DNA of 64,000 nt from Posidoniimonas corsicana (GCF_007859765.1 NZ_SIHJ01000001.1:930767-994766); one strand, 5' to 3'. Shown: positions 10,296-19,212, numbered from the stretch's first letter. The notes: generated from the letters alone by a model not told the origin. Numbers and translations: made by a program.

Positions 10296-10322
10296 CTGCA
10301 ACGCTCCCGTGGGTTAGAATTA

Positions 10323-10339
10323 ACTTGCAAACCACAAGT
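10323..10339. promoter_or_regulatory. Putative HxlR operator 1 (ACTTGC-N5-ACAAGT)
   Basis: A 17-base imperfect palindrome with arms ACTTGC and ACAAGT around a 5-base spacer, in the cupin/hxlR divergent region. It matches the second site at 10360-10376 in spacing and in all but one arm base, with centres 37 bases apart. Confidence 0.65.
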
Positions 10340-10359
10340 AACCACAACCTAGCCATCTT

Positions 10360-10376
10360 ACTTGCGAAACGCAAGT
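10360..10376. promoter_or_regulatory. Putative HxlR operator 2 (ACTTGC-N5-GCAAGT)
   Basis: A perfect 17-base palindrome with a 5-base spacer, ending 6 bases before the ATG of the HxlR gene. Its position over the start region suggests direct autorepression or occlusion of transcription. It pairs with the site at 10323-10339. Confidence 0.7.
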
Positions 10377-10382
10377 GATATT

Positions 10383-10742
10383 ATGCCGCCGCTCCCGCCC
10401 CGCCGTTCCGACTGCCCCATCTCCTGCGTGCTCGACCTGCTGGGAGACAAATGGACGCTGCTGGTCGTGCGGGACCTGGTGCTCGGCAAGCAGCGGTTCG
10501 ACGAGTTCCTCGGCTCGCCCGAGGGGATCGCGTCGAACATCCTCTCCGACCGCCTGAAGATGCTCACCGAGGCCGGCTACCTGCGGCGCGAGCCCGACCG
10601 GGCCGACGGCCGGCGGTCGCTCTACTCCCTGACCGCCCAGGGCGAGGACCTCCGCAAGCTGGTGCTCAGCGTCGCCCGCTGGGGCGAGGCGCACTTCCCC
10701 GGCACCATGCGGGCGCCGCAGGGCCGCGGGAAGAAGGGCTGA
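10383..10742 (+). CDS. HxlR-family winged-helix transcriptional regulator
   Basis: A 119-residue regulator with the family hallmarks: CPISCVLDLLGDKWTLLVVR at the N-terminus, the recognition region GIASNILSDRLKMLTEAG, and the wing in DGRRSLYSLTAQGEDL. The N-terminal cysteine in the C-x3-C arrangement may sense redox or electrophiles, as in other HxlR proteins. The ATG at 10383 is preferred to a TTG at 10362, because the TTG falls inside a palindromic operator. The gene is divergent from the cupin gene. Confidence 0.9.
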   Translation: MPPLPPRRSDCPISCVLDLLGDKWTLLVVRDLVLGKQRFDEFLGSPEGIASNILSDRLKMLTEAGYLRREPDRADGRRSLYSLTAQGEDLRKLVLSVARWGEAHFPGTMRAPQGRGKKG

Positions 10743-10817
10743 CCCGCCGCCGGGCGACTCGGCCGCCCGTTTGGGTTATCCTGCAGGCTTACGCCGACCC
10801 TCCTCCCGCGAGCCGCC

Positions 10818-12323
10818 ATGAGCCCCACCGCTTTTCGATCAATGCCTGCCCTCCGATTCACTCCCGCCCTGATCCCGCTCGTCCTGCTGCTGACGGTCGT
10901 AGCGGCCCCCGCCGCCGCGGCGCCCAACGTGCTGCTGATCTGCGTCGACGACCTCAAGCCGACGCTCGGCTGCTACGGCGACACGCTCGCCAAGTCGCCC
11001 AACATCGACCGGCTGGCCGACCGCGGCCTGCGGTTCGACAAGGCGTACACGAACCAGGCGGTGTGCGCGCCGTCGCGCAACGCGCTGATGACCGGATCGC
11101 GGTGCACGTCGCTGGGCATCTACAACCTAAGCGTCAACTTCCGCGCGGCGGTCCCCAATGCCGTTACGCTGCCGCAGTTCTTCAAGCAGCACGGCTACCG
11201 CGCCGAGGCGGTCGGCAAGATCCTGCACACCGGCCACGGCAACCACGACGACCAGGCGTCCTGGAGCGTGCCCACGCAGATCGAGCCGGTGGTGGAGTAC
11301 CTCGACCCCGACAGCACCGGCGGCGAGCTGACCCGCGAGGAGGCCTTCTTCGAGAACAAGCGGCTGGGCAGCATCGGCAAGCTGCCCCGCGGCGCCGCCT
11401 GGGAGATTGTCGACGCCGCCGACGACGCCTACGCCGACGGCCGGATCGCCCAGGCAGGCGTCGAGCGGCTGCGCGCCGCCAAGGACCGCCAGCAGCCCTT
11501 CTTCCTGGCGCTCGGCTTCGTGAAGCCCCACCTGCCGTTCACGCCGCCCAAGAAGTACTGGGACCTGTACGACCCGGCGCAGTTCGCCATGCCCGTGTTC
11601 CGCGCCGACCCGGCCGGTGCGCCCCGCTTTGCGGGCAAGGGCGGAATTGAGGTCGCCAACTACGCGCCGCTGCCGGCCAACGGCCGCCTGAACGACGACC
11701 TCACCCGCCAGATGATGCACGGCTACTACGCGTCGGTCAGCTACATCGACGCCCAGATCGGCAAGGTGCTCGACGAGCTCGAAGCGCTCGGCTTGAGGGA
11801 CGACACGCTCATCGTCCTGTGGGGCGACCACGGCTGGCACCTGGGCGACCACGGCTACTGGACCAAGCACACCAATTACGAGCAGGCCAACCGGATCCCG
11901 CTGCTGTTCGTCGCGCCCGGCGTCACGCAGCCGGCGACCGCCACCGACCAGCTCGCCGAAACGGTCGACCTCTACCCGACGCTCGCCGCGCTGGCCGGCC
12001 TGCCCACCCCGACCGGACCACAGCCGATCGATGGCGCCGACCTGACGCCCGTGCTGCGCGACCCAACCGCCCGCGTCCGCGACCACGCGTACGCGGTGTA
12101 CGAACGGGGCCGCAACCGCGTGGGGCGGAACATCCGCACCGACCGCTACCGCCTGGTCGAGTGGAAACGCCCCGGCGCCGACCCCGACACGGCCGAGCTG
12201 GAGCTGTACGACTACCAGCAGGACCCCCTTGAGACCGAGAACCTGGCTACCCACCGCCCCGAGGTGGTCAAAGAGCTGCTGGAGATCCTGTACTCGCACC
12301 CGGAAGCCAAACCGGCGCGGTAG
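10818..12323 (+). CDS. Sulfatase, iduronate-2-sulfatase-like
   Basis: A 501-residue exported sulfatase. A signal peptide (ALIPLVLLLTVVAAPAAAA) is followed by the metal site in VDDLKPTLGCYG and the C-x-P-S-R formylglycine motif in CAPSRNALMTG. The order of blocks and the HGWHLGDHGYWTKHT segment match iduronate-2-sulfatase-like enzymes, which remove sulfate esters from polysaccharides. Its cysteine must be oxidised to formylglycine by a maturase that is not in this window. Planctomycetes carry many such enzymes for marine sulfated glycans. Confidence 0.9.
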   Translation: MSPTAFRSMPALRFTPALIPLVLLLTVVAAPAAAAPNVLLICVDDLKPTLGCYGDTLAKSPNIDRLADRGLRFDKAYTNQAVCAPSRNALMTGSRCTSLGIYNLSVNFRAAVPNAVTLPQFFKQHGYRAEAVGKILHTGHGNHDDQASWSVPTQIEPVVEYLDPDSTGGELTREEAFFENKRLGSIGKLPRGAAWEIVDAADDAYADGRIAQAGVERLRAAKDRQQPFFLALGFVKPHLPFTPPKKYWDLYDPAQFAMPVFRADPAGAPRFAGKGGIEVANYAPLPANGRLNDDLTRQMMHGYYASVSYIDAQIGKVLDELEALGLRDDTLIVLWGDHGWHLGDHGYWTKHTNYEQANRIPLLFVAPGVTQPATATDQLAETVDLYPTLAALAGLPTPTGPQPIDGADLTPVLRDPTARVRDHAYAVYERGRNRVGRNIRTDRYRLVEWKRPGADPDTAELELYDYQQDPLETENLATHRPEVVKELLEILYSHPEAKPAR

Positions 12324-12875
12324 GGCAGGGCGACGCTAGGAGGTCGGGCGACCGTTGCGGTGCCCAAATCGACGAAGCGGGCGGCAACGGGGTGGGCGGA
12401 CAAAACCGACAGCGTCAGGCGTCGGCGTTCGTTTGGATCCATACGCCTATTCCGTTTCCGTGTGGTTTTTTCCCGGTGTATTGATGAGTGCTGAGCTCTT
12501 TCGAAGCATGACCTATTAGGCGACTCAGCAACTACTGGCTGCGTTCCTTCAAGACGGCAAAGCGAACATCGACGTCGTGTATGCTCATGCCAACCATGCT
12601 GGCATGGATTGCAACTACAGCATCGAAACACTCTCGACGTTCTTGCAATGGAACTCTCGCCGATGTGGATTATCGAGAACCTGTTCCGCCGAGTGACGAA
12701 AAAACAGAGCGTATAGGCGATATCGACAAAGCCGCTGATACGTGGGCGGAGAACGTTGGGTGACCAACCTCGGCCGTGGCGATTTTCCAGTACTGAGCCA
12801 GGAGCAAACGCCGTCTTCGCTCACACTGCGCGTAGCCAGTGGCGCCCGAAGGTCCGCACGAACGAGTTCCACATC
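12324..12875. other. Gene-poor, lower-GC region
   Basis: About 550 bases after the sulfatase gene. From roughly 12.42 to 12.87 kb base composition drops visibly below that of the neighbours (AT-rich stretches, for example around 12440-12490). No reading frame here looks like a protein; it may hold decayed coding sequence. I see no RNA gene. Confidence 0.4.
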
Positions 12876-13079
12876 ATGAACGACTGGTATGAAGTTTGGG
12901 CCGATGGCGGACTGTACCCTCCCTACTTGCTACTCTTACAGAAGATTGGAAACACCTACGACGTCGTCGATCCACAGGAGGGAGGAAACATCGTCTTCCA
13001 TGCCGAAGACTACGAATCTGCTAAACAATGGCTGCTAGAAGATGAGTACGAGAAGCTGAATGGAATTGGCGATGGATAA
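12876..13079 (+). CDS. Small acidic hypothetical protein (67 aa)
   Basis: The product begins MNDWYEVWADGGLYPPYLLL and ends KQWLLEDEYEKLNGIGDG. It is acidic, rich in Trp and Tyr, and has a regular beta-beta-alpha look; the sequence reads as a genuine small cytoplasmic protein. Its base composition is lower in GC than the surroundings, which suggests transfer. I do not recognise a family with certainty; small acidic proteins like this in accessory DNA are sometimes immunity proteins, but there is no toxin gene beside it. An upstream in-frame start at 12756 has no protein character. Confidence 0.5.
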   Translation: MNDWYEVWADGGLYPPYLLLLQKIGNTYDVVDPQEGGNIVFHAEDYESAKQWLLEDEYEKLNGIGDG

Positions 13080-13274
13080 AGCCAGTGGAGGGGACAACGC
13101 ACTCCGCGTAGAAGATCAGTTGGCCACTGCTGCTCCCTCTGCACTCTCTTGCTTGTAGCCTCCCGTGGCTAAGCGTCACTCTCCACGCGCTCGAGTGGGC
13201 ACCCATTAGTCTCTTTCCTGACGACATGACAGTGGGCGCTGCCTCGACGCCACGGCGGCGTCACCGCGATCTGC

Positions 13275-13478
13275 TCAAGCGGTCTGACCTCGTTGCCGAT
13301 TCCGACGACCGCAGCGGTTAATCAGCGCGACGTCTGCCACGACCCGGTCGAGCCGTGCTTCAATGCTCGCCAGGGCATCAAGCTTCTCCGAGGGGCCTGA
13401 CTCAAGTTGGGCCGCGGTGGTCGCCAGGCGGCCCCGCAGGCGCCTGACGCGCGCAAGGACAGTTGACGGTGCATCCAT
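13275..13478 (-). CDS. Doubtful small helical protein (67 aa)
   Basis: Starting at MDAPSTVLARVRRLRGRL, this frame would encode an amphipathic, coiled-coil-like peptide (EKLDALASIEARLDRVVADV). The heptad-like pattern is the only support. There is no good ribosome binding site and no recognised family, so it may be chance in GC-rich DNA. Confidence 0.25.
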   Translation of the reverse strand: MDAPSTVLARVRRLRGRLATTAAQLESGPSEKLDALASIEARLDRVVADVALINRCGRRNRQRGQTA

Positions 13479-13818
13479 GGGGGGAACTCTTGGAGGGGTT
13501 AGACGAGCAGGACAACTGGCTACGCAGGAGTGCGAAGCGCGTGCCGCGCCCACCTGAAGCTCGCAGCCTTGCGGGCAGCGGCAGCACTCCGCGGGCATCA
13601 GACAGGAGCCAATCCCGGCTTGCTGTTAGTGCGAAGTGAATCCCGGCGCCGCCCGCGGCTGCCACGCGCAACTGGATTCAAATCCGGTTGCATGAGCGTG
13701 AAATCTGAGGCGCGTAGCGGGACTTTCTGAGAGGATTCGCTTCGTGGCCCTTCCGCAGGCGCCCCGCAGAGGCCGCTGCGATTCGTCCCGCACACGCCGC
13801 GAATTACGCAGCGGTTCT

Positions 13819-14115
13819 CAGTAGAAACCGGCCACCCAGCGCGGTCCAATGAACGGTTGCCGGGGGCACCGTGTCGACCTTTCCGGAACGCGGTGTCGGC
13901 TCGAGGAACGTCTGACGGCGGTCCGGGTTGTGTCCGCCGCGTCGGCCAAAAACGGACAAAACCCCCGCCGGCCCAGCCCGCAGGAATCGCCGCAAGTCGT
14001 TTCTCAAGAGCGGCTTAAGCAATAGATAAAGGCGGAGCTGTGCCCCGAGTTTTGTCCGCTCCGCGTGTGTTTTTGGACAAAACGTTTCGGACAAAACCCC
14101 GGGCGCAGCGCCCGC
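13819..14115. repeat. Dispersed GGACAAAA-box repeat, copy 1
   Basis: The copy opens with a 25-base block (13819-13843) identical to 15514-15538 and similar to 50371-50397. It also carries a conserved block at 14041-14083 that matches 15711-15753 and contains TTTTGTCC and GGACAAAA boxes in opposite orientation. Several further GGACAAAA boxes follow. The middle part is less conserved. It does not appear to encode protein. Boundaries are approximate. Confidence 0.65.
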
Positions 14116-14585
14116 ACGTAAAGCAGTCAGGGCGGCGGCCAGCCAAAGCCTTGCTGCTGGATCGCGACCGCTAAGAGCGATGAAGAGTCGCGCGGTCTCA
14201 CCTAGAAACCAGAGCCGCCCGCGCCGACGGCCGAAGGACCATGGCCGGCGACGCGGGCGATTCGCTGGGCGGTGGAAAGGACGCCGCCCTGCCCGGGCGG
14301 CATTGCTGCCTTACGGCGTCCGGTCCCCACCAGAAACTATCGTTTGTGCGCTAATGATTATCGTAATAACTCCCAGCGTGACCTTAGCGGGAATCACGCT
14401 TTGCGGGCACGGGAAAAGCCCATTCTGCAAGCATGCATTAACAGCCTGAGGCCAATCGCTCCGCGTGATTCCGAGATCGCGAGCCAGCGCGCACCGCCAA
14501 GCAGTTGAGCCAACGCGGAGGAGCAAGCAACGCCCGGGCAGAGATCGCCGCCGGGCGCCAAGAGAAGCGGGCACAGCAAGAAAAG

Positions 14586-14632
14586 AGAGGGGGTCCGGTC
14601 TCGCCGGGCAGGTTGAGACCGCGACCCCCTCT
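14586..14632 (-). terminator. Strong GC-rich hairpin, terminator-like on the minus strand
   Basis: The outer arms AGAGGGGGTC and GACCCCCTCT (14586-14595, 14623-14632) pair perfectly, and inner arms GGTCTC/GAGACC (14597-14602, 14615-14620) extend the stem. On the minus strand the stem is followed by a T-rich stretch (complement of 14575-14585), as in an intrinsic terminator. It may have ended the transcript of the glycogen-debranching remnant at 15016. Confidence 0.55.
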
Positions 14633-14711
14633 GCAATCGCTTTACATGGGTATCGGCGGCCACCGCCGCCCAGCCTTAGCCAACCGGGTGGCTCATTTTT
14701 GAACAACTGCA

Positions 14712-14945
14712 GTGGTAGCAGTGCTGCTCAGGACCGTCGCGGCGAGCCAGCCGGACGCGGTACTGACGGGTCAGTCTCGCTACGTGCAGCAACGGAAGGT
14801 TCAGGGCAATGTGGGGTACACGGCCAATCCGGGCGGCGGTTACATCGGCGCCATGCCGGGCATGGGGATTCAGAAGCCGGTGCAGCCGTCGGTGAGCACT
14901 CCCGGCGCGTACCAGAACCACTGGTACGGCGGCTGGAACCGGTAG
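14712..14945 (+). CDS. Short Gly/Tyr-rich hypothetical protein, possibly a remnant
   Basis: A 77-codon frame with a GTG start. The C-terminal half reads like real protein (GYTANPGGGYIGAMPGMG, YQNHWYGGWNR), rich in Gly, Tyr and Trp as in small planctomycete surface proteins. The N-terminal part is poor and an in-frame stop lies just upstream at 14700, so this may be the tail of a truncated gene. No family recognised. Confidence 0.35.
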   Translation: MVAVLLRTVAASQPDAVLTGQSRYVQQRKVQGNVGYTANPGGGYIGAMPGMGIQKPVQPSVSTPGAYQNHWYGGWNR

Positions 14946-15015
14946 GCGACCTTGTCGAGGCCGCGCACGACAGCCCCCGCGGGTGGCGGCAGGGCGTGGC
15001 CGGTTGGAATCGCGC

Positions 15016-15370
15016 CTAGCTCGGATCGCTCGAGGCGAACAGGACGACAACCGAGTGGTCCGACGCGTGGTACGAGTCTCCAAGAACCTCCGGCGCCTCG
15101 TCCCACGGCACGATATCGTCTGGCGACTCGCGGGCCGTGTCGATCCAGCGCCGCCAGCGACTGGCGCCCGGCGTGGGCAGGTCGAACGCCAGCGGTTCCC
15201 AGTAGGCGTTGAGGATGAAGTGGAAGGCGAGCCGCTCGCGGGCTAGTTCGCCGCCGAGCGCGATGCTCCGGGACGAGTCGCCCCAATCGGGCTGCCGTAG
15301 TCGGACCCCGTGCCACTGCAGCTTGGCTTCCCTCAGCCGCAAGCCGATGCTGGTCCGCCGCAGTTCGTGC
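15016..15370 (-). pseudogene. 3' remnant of a glycogen debranching enzyme (GlgX type)
   Basis: On the minus strand the last 110-120 codons match the C-terminal domain of GlgX/isoamylase-type glycogen debranching enzymes: LQWHGVRLRQPDWGDSSRSI, FILNAYWEPLAFDLPT, WRRWIDTARESPDDIVPW and HSVVVLFA near the end. A complete enzyme would be about 700 residues. The match stops near 15370, shortly before a copy of the dispersed repeat (from 15514), and no catalytic barrel sequence is present. The remnant shows that a rearrangement removed most of the gene. Confidence 0.75.
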
Positions 15371-16026
15371 TCGGCGTCACGGGTTGCACGGCTGGTGGCA
15401 CTGCTATTTGGTGCCACTGTCCAGCTTGCTGGCAGTGCGGCGGCAGAGTGGGGCTTTGGCTTCCTTGGCCAGGTCAAATTCGTTACACAGCCGGTCCTGT
15501 TCTCGGAATCTTTCAGTAGAAACCGGCCACCCAGCGCGATCTACTGGCAAGAAGGGCCAGTTCTGCACCCCGTGCTCGGCCGTCAAACCGCAGCGGAATT
15601 GAGTCCCCCGCGGCCGACGAAAATCGGACAAAACCCTCCTCCCCCCAACCCCGAGGATCCCCCCTAAGCCCCTTCCTAAGAACGACTTAAGTCAACAATT
15701 GGGGAGAAATACGCCCCGAGTTTTGTCCCCTCCGCGCGTGTTTTTGGACAAAACCCCTCGGTCAAACCCCCGGGCGGCACGTGGGAGATCAGCGCCTGTC
15801 GCCGTCAAGCACGCGTAACACCGGGGCGGCTGGTCCATTGGAAGTCGCGGCGGCGTCCTCAGAACCGAGAACCGAACCCGCGCCTGCACGCGAGCGAGCG
15901 CAACCAGATTGCGGTGGAGGCGGAATCGAAGGGAGCCAGACAATGGGAAGCGCCGACGGTCTGACTGGTTTATCGGTGGCTCGGCGCTATGAAGTCTAGC
16001 CGCCAGCCCCAGGGGGCGTGCTTACT
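15371..16026. other. Non-coding region with the second repeat copy
   Basis: This 656-base region lies between the debranching-enzyme remnant and the Fur operator. Its main content is the dispersed repeat at 15514-15780. The rest has no frame with protein character. Confidence 0.45.
15514..15780. repeat. Dispersed GGACAAAA-box repeat, copy 2
   Basis: The block 15514-15538 is identical to 13819-13843, and 15711-15753 matches 14041-14083 with a few changes. GGACAAAA boxes at about 15627 and 15747 and a TTTTGTCC box at about 15721 keep the same order as in copy 1. Same orientation as copy 1, 1.7 kb away. Confidence 0.65.
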
Positions 16027-16041
16027 TGCAATGCACTTGCA
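16027..16041. promoter_or_regulatory. Putative Zur/Fur operator A (TGCAA-N5-TTGCA)
   Basis: A perfect 10-base palindrome with a 5-base spacer, 55 bases upstream of the Fur-family gene's ATG. The same pattern recurs at 16571, 20084 and 21748, each upstream of a metal-related or PEP-CTERM gene, so it is probably the binding site of this regulator and mediates autoregulation. Confidence 0.7.
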
Positions 16042-16096
16042 CATTTCCTATGCTGGTACGCGAGCAGTACCTCTCCAATTCGCGCAGCCCGGATCG

Positions 16097-16558
16097 ATGA
16101 AGAAGCCATCCCCGCAAGACTCCGAGTACTCCGTTGGTTGGGCCAAAGGACTGCTGAAGAGCGTGGGCCTCCGCAGCACGGCTGCCCGTGTCGCCGTCAT
16201 GCAGCGGCTCGCGCTCGCCGGCCAGCCTGTAAGCCACGCGGAGGTTGTTGAGCAGCTTCGCGACTTTGGGTTCGACCAGTCGACCGTTTTTCGCTGTCTC
16301 GGAGAGCTTGCCGACGCGGGGTTGGTTAGCCGGCTCGATCTGGGCGACCAGGTGCGTCGGTTCGAGTTGAGATCCGGTCACGGCGAGAGCGAAATGGAGC
16401 ACCCGCACTTCATGTGCGTTGACTGCGGGAAAGTCTCGTGCCTGGAAGACTTTACGTTCAGCCTCTCGCCAAGTCGTGGTCCGCGACGCAGCAAGCTGGG
16501 CGAGATCACCGAGGTGCTCCTGAAGGGCCACTGTGGCGCGTGCCTGGGCGTTGGCTGA
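16097..16558 (+). CDS. Fur-family metalloregulator, probably zinc-sensing (Zur)
   Basis: A 153-residue Fur-family repressor. The winged-helix domain is seen in GLRSTAARVAVMQRL and the recognition helix in FGFDQSTVFRCLGELADAGL. The dimerisation and metal domain has HPHFMCVDCGKV and a C-terminal HCGACLG, giving the two CxxC pairs of the structural zinc site. Fur, Zur and PerR cannot be separated by these motifs alone. The neighbours (an All3515-like PEP-CTERM protein, MerC, Cys/His-rich proteins) point to zinc. The ATG at 16097 fits the family start; the longer frame from 15989 would run across operator A. It is the likely reader of all four TGCAA-N5-TTGCA sites. Confidence 0.85.
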   Translation: MKKPSPQDSEYSVGWAKGLLKSVGLRSTAARVAVMQRLALAGQPVSHAEVVEQLRDFGFDQSTVFRCLGELADAGLVSRLDLGDQVRRFELRSGHGESEMEHPHFMCVDCGKVSCLEDFTFSLSPSRGPRRSKLGEITEVLLKGHCGACLGVG

Positions 16559-16570
16559 GGACAAAGGTCT

Positions 16571-16585
16571 TGCAATTTGATTGCA
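16571..16585. promoter_or_regulatory. Putative Zur/Fur operator B (TGCAA-N5-TTGCA)
   Basis: A perfect palindrome with a 5-base spacer, just after the Fur gene and 68 bases before the Cys/His-rich gene at 16654. It probably controls the unit 16654-19937. Confidence 0.7.
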
Positions 16586-16653
16586 TCTGGGCAATAATCC
16601 GGTCTCGTGGCGCCAAGCCGGCGCCGCGGTTCTGACCTGCAGAAGTCGTTTCC

Positions 16654-17079
16654 GTGAACGCCCGCCTTGCCAAGCCGACCGCCTTGGGGCTAGCTGCGCT
16701 GTACGCGTTGCTAGCCGCGTGTGGGCATTCCCTCCACACGCATCACGACTGCTGCGCGCCTCGGACGTCCCCGGCCTTCGGCGTCGAGACCCGCTCAACA
16801 TGCGTTTGTGGACATGACCACACGGTCGGCTCCGCGCTTGCCGGCACCGACTCGGATGGACGCCGGCAGTGGCGATCCGGCGGATCCGGCGCCGACGGGC
16901 ACGAGTGCGCTGCGTGCAATGTCCTTCGTCAGCTGAGCATGGGGTACGCGCCGCCGTTGGCGGCGACGCTCGATCGCAGGCTCGCCGAGGACTTCTCACC
17001 CGCCTACGATGCGCCATCCGCGATTGCCGCGCATGAGGCATGGAGCCCACGCGGGCCGCCCCAGCAGGTTTCTTCCTAG
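16654..17079 (+). CDS. Cys/His-rich anchored protein, DUF2946-like
   Basis: A 141-residue protein with an N-terminal hydrophobic segment ([15 protein letters not shown]) that ends in a lipobox-like LAAC, then a histidine- and cysteine-rich stretch: [19 protein letters not shown] and [12 protein letters not shown]. The pattern resembles DUF2946-type proteins and suggests metal binding outside the cytoplasmic membrane. It shares the layout hydrophobic segment, G-x-[SG]-LHT and C-x2-C clusters with the protein at 21785, so the two look like diverged paralogs. The GTG at 16654 is the only sensible start. It is the first gene after operator B and is likely zinc-repressed. The C-terminal 50 residues are not distinctive. 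Confidence 0.7.
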   Translation: MNARLAKPTALGLAALYALLAACGHSLHTHHDCCAPRTSPAFGVETRSTCVCGHDHTVGSALAGTDSDGRRQWRSGGSGADGHECAACNVLRQLSMGYAPPLAATLDRRLAEDFSPAYDAPSAIAAHEAWSPRGPPQQVSS

Positions 17080-17194
17080 CTGGCGTTCTCACTGTATGCG
17101 TCTGCGCGATTTGGCTCGCGCGTCCGTCGTATCGGTTGCCCTCCCCGAGTCGCTTAGTACGCGTCGAATCAACGCGCACGCGTCGGAGATTCTC

Positions 17195-18268
17195 ATGCGT
17201 CCCACACGCGCCTTTACGCTCGTGGAGTTGTTGGTGGTGATCGCCATCATTGGCGCCCTTATCGCCATGCTCCTGCCCGCCGTCCAGTCCGCCCGTGAAG
17301 CGGCGCGGCGCACAAGCTGCAAGAACAACTTGAAGCAACTGGGGCTTGCGCTGCTGAACCATCACGACACCCACCGAGGCTTCCCCGTCAACCAGACCAG
17401 CAGTGGTCGGCAGGAGGGCGGCGACTGCGGGGCCGGCTACTACAGCTGGCAGACGCGGATCCTCCCCTTCATCGAAGAGGGGACCCTATACGATTCGATT
17501 GACTTCGACGCTAACATGTCGGGCAACTGTTCGAGCGGCGCGCCGATCGACGCGTCCCACCCTAACGCGGCGGCGGCCGCTACGGTGATCGAAGGCTTTC
17601 TGTGCCCGTCGGACGCGGTTACCCACGACAACGCCACGATCATGGGCTCGTCCAACCCGGCCTCGGACAGCTACGCAGCGAACGCGGGCTGGCCCAGCCC
17701 CGCGACCGGTTACGACGGCGAGAGACCCTCTCCGGGGGCGTACAACGGGCTGATAGGGCTGGTGAACCCAGGCAGCCCAGCGAGTTGGCACCCGAAGGGA
17801 CGCGTGAGTCTGCGTCGGGTGACCGATGGCGCGTCGAATACCGCGGCTATCGCCGAGCGGCTGATCCAAACAGGGGCGACGCTCGAGGCGGTGCGAAACG
17901 CGCCAGAGCAGCTCAAGTCGTATCACGTGACGGCCTCCGCCCGCACGCTCTCGATGCTGCAAGACCGTTGTGGGGCCGGGTCCACCCACTCCGACCCGGT
18001 AGCGTCAGCCTACCTTGGGCGGGCGTGGATTTCGGGGTGGGCGCCGACCGGTCCCACCTACATGCACCTGAACCCGCCGAACACCCACCACTGCCACTTC
18101 CAAAACCTTGACCCGAACGGCGACTTCGCTGTCACACCGACTAGCCACCACCCGGGCGGCGTGAACGTTGTGATGGCGGACGGGCACGTCGAGTTCATCA
18201 ACGACGATGTGTCGCCGCGGGCCTGGTGGGCCCTGGGCAGTCGCGACGGGGGAGAGAGCGAGGAATGA
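17195..18268 (+). CDS. DUF1559 prepilin-like protein
   Basis: A 357-residue planctomycete DUF1559 protein. The N-terminus is a type IV prepilin/pseudopilin signal ([20 protein letters not shown]) cleaved before F, followed by the [18 protein letters not shown] block and the C-terminal [18 protein letters not shown] block. Such proteins are exported and probably assembled or anchored through the type II secretion/pilin route. A histidine-rich patch (NTHHCHF) sits before the last block. The ATG at 17195 directly precedes the signal. It ends inside the start of the next gene (ATGA overlap), so the two are translationally coupled. Confidence 0.9.
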   Translation: MRPTRAFTLVELLVVIAIIGALIAMLLPAVQSAREAARRTSCKNNLKQLGLALLNHHDTHRGFPVNQTSSGRQEGGDCGAGYYSWQTRILPFIEEGTLYDSIDFDANMSGNCSSGAPIDASHPNAAAAATVIEGFLCPSDAVTHDNATIMGSSNPASDSYAANAGWPSPATGYDGERPSPGAYNGLIGLVNPGSPASWHPKGRVSLRRVTDGASNTAAIAERLIQTGATLEAVRNAPEQLKSYHVTASARTLSMLQDRCGAGSTHSDPVASAYLGRAWISGWAPTGPTYMHLNPPNTHHCHFQNLDPNGDFAVTPTSHHPGGVNVVMADGHVEFINDDVSPRAWWALGSRDGGESEE

Positions 18269-19212
18269 TGAGGACTTTCTACCTAGCCATGGCACTGCTG
18301 ATGATGGCCGGCGCGCGCCAAGACGCCAGCGGGCAGGGCGGCCATTCCGATATCCAGTTCTGGTACGACGAGGGAAGAATTGAGGTCAACACCGAGCACG
18401 AGGGCGTCGCCACGGGCGAGTTCGCCACCTCGGGGTTCTTCCAGCAATTTGACGCCAACCCCGGATTTGCCTCGGAGACCGACATCGGCCTGGGGGTCAA
18501 CTCCGGCGACCTGATCACCTACAACGTGCTAGACGACCTCAGATTCTGGGACGGGGCGTCGTTCGCCGGCCCGCCTGATTGGGTGCGGATCCGTGTCGAT
18601 AACAACGCCGGCCCCGACACCGTTGTCGATAACTCCACCGGCGAGCAGTTCGGCAGCAGCGTCGCGCCACTTGCCAACGTGATCGATCAGGCCGGCGGCG
18701 GGGGCGACTTCCACTCGCACGTCGACTTCTACCTGGAGCCGCTCCCTGAGGCGGCGCCGCCAACGCCGCCCTTTGGGGCGTATGGTCTTAAGCTGAACCT
18801 CTCGACTGACGCCATTGGCGTTGCCGACTCAGAGCCGTTCTTCGTGGTGTTCAACTTCGGGCTCGGCGCCGGCGAGTTCGGACAGGCGATCGATGCGTTC
18901 GTCGCGCTGCTGAGCTCCCCCCTGCTGCCCGGCGACTTCAACGGCGACGGCGCTGTGGACGCCGCCGACTACACCGTGTGGAGGGACAACCTGGGACAGC
19001 CCGAAGACCCCTCGGTCCTCAGCGGCAATGGCAACGGCGGGACCGTCGACGCCACTGACTATCAACTTTGGCGCGATAACTACGGCGTTTCGTCGAGTAG
19101 CTCAGCTTCGCTCACACCTACGGCCGCGCCAGAACCGGAAACGACGGTGCTGGCGTTGGTTGCCTGCTGTGCAGTGTGGGTGTCGACCTGCCGGAGACCA
19201 ATCGGCAACTAG
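18265..19212 (+). CDS. Secreted PEP-CTERM-like protein with HxH motif and dockerin-like repeats
   Basis: A 315-residue exported protein. After a signal peptide it has [17 protein letters not shown] near the mature N-terminus and [13 protein letters not shown] further on. Both are shared, with changes, by the next gene. It then has a dockerin-type calcium-binding pair ([32 protein letters not shown]) and a PEP-CTERM-like end ([18 protein letters not shown], then CRRP). The tail should be handled by an exosortase. The HxH pairs suggest metal binding, which is inference. The start overlaps the DUF1559 stop (ATGA at 18265-18268); a second ATG follows at once. Confidence 0.8.
   Translation: MMRTFYLAMALLMMAGARQDASGQGGHSDIQFWYDEGRIEVNTEHEGVATGEFATSGFFQQFDANPGFASETDIGLGVNSGDLITYNVLDDLRFWDGASFAGPPDWVRIRVDNNAGPDTVVDNSTGEQFGSSVAPLANVIDQAGGGGDFHSHVDFYLEPLPEAAPPTPPFGAYGLKLNLSTDAIGVADSEPFFVVFNFGLGAGEFGQAIDAFVALLSSPLLPGDFNGDGAVDAADYTVWRDNLGQPEDPSVLSGNGNGGTVDATDYQLWRDNYGVSSSSSASLTPTAAPEPETTVLALVACCAVWVSTCRRPIGN

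Larger units (their letters stand above)
13080..14585. other. Gene-poor accessory region with the first copy of a dispersed repeat
   Basis: About 1.5 kb without a convincing gene. A minus-strand frame at 13275-13478 (67 codons, helical and Arg-rich) is the best candidate but has no clear ribosome binding site. The segment 13819-14115 is a copy of a repeat described separately. The rest contains nothing I can name. Confidence 0.45.

Noticed and set aside
14311-14706. Minus-strand frame of 131 codons as a gene
   Set aside because: Composition is like random translation of GC-rich DNA; it crosses the strong hairpin at 14586-14632 and shows no motif.
13819-15780. The repeated blocks as a CRISPR array or as conserved protein
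   Set aside because: Repeats are few, of uneven length and far apart, with no regular spacers or cas genes. The shared short peptide in one frame is explained by the shared DNA.
15989-16096. Longer start for the Fur-family protein
   Set aside because: It would place the coding sequence over operator A and add 36 residues with no match to Fur proteins.
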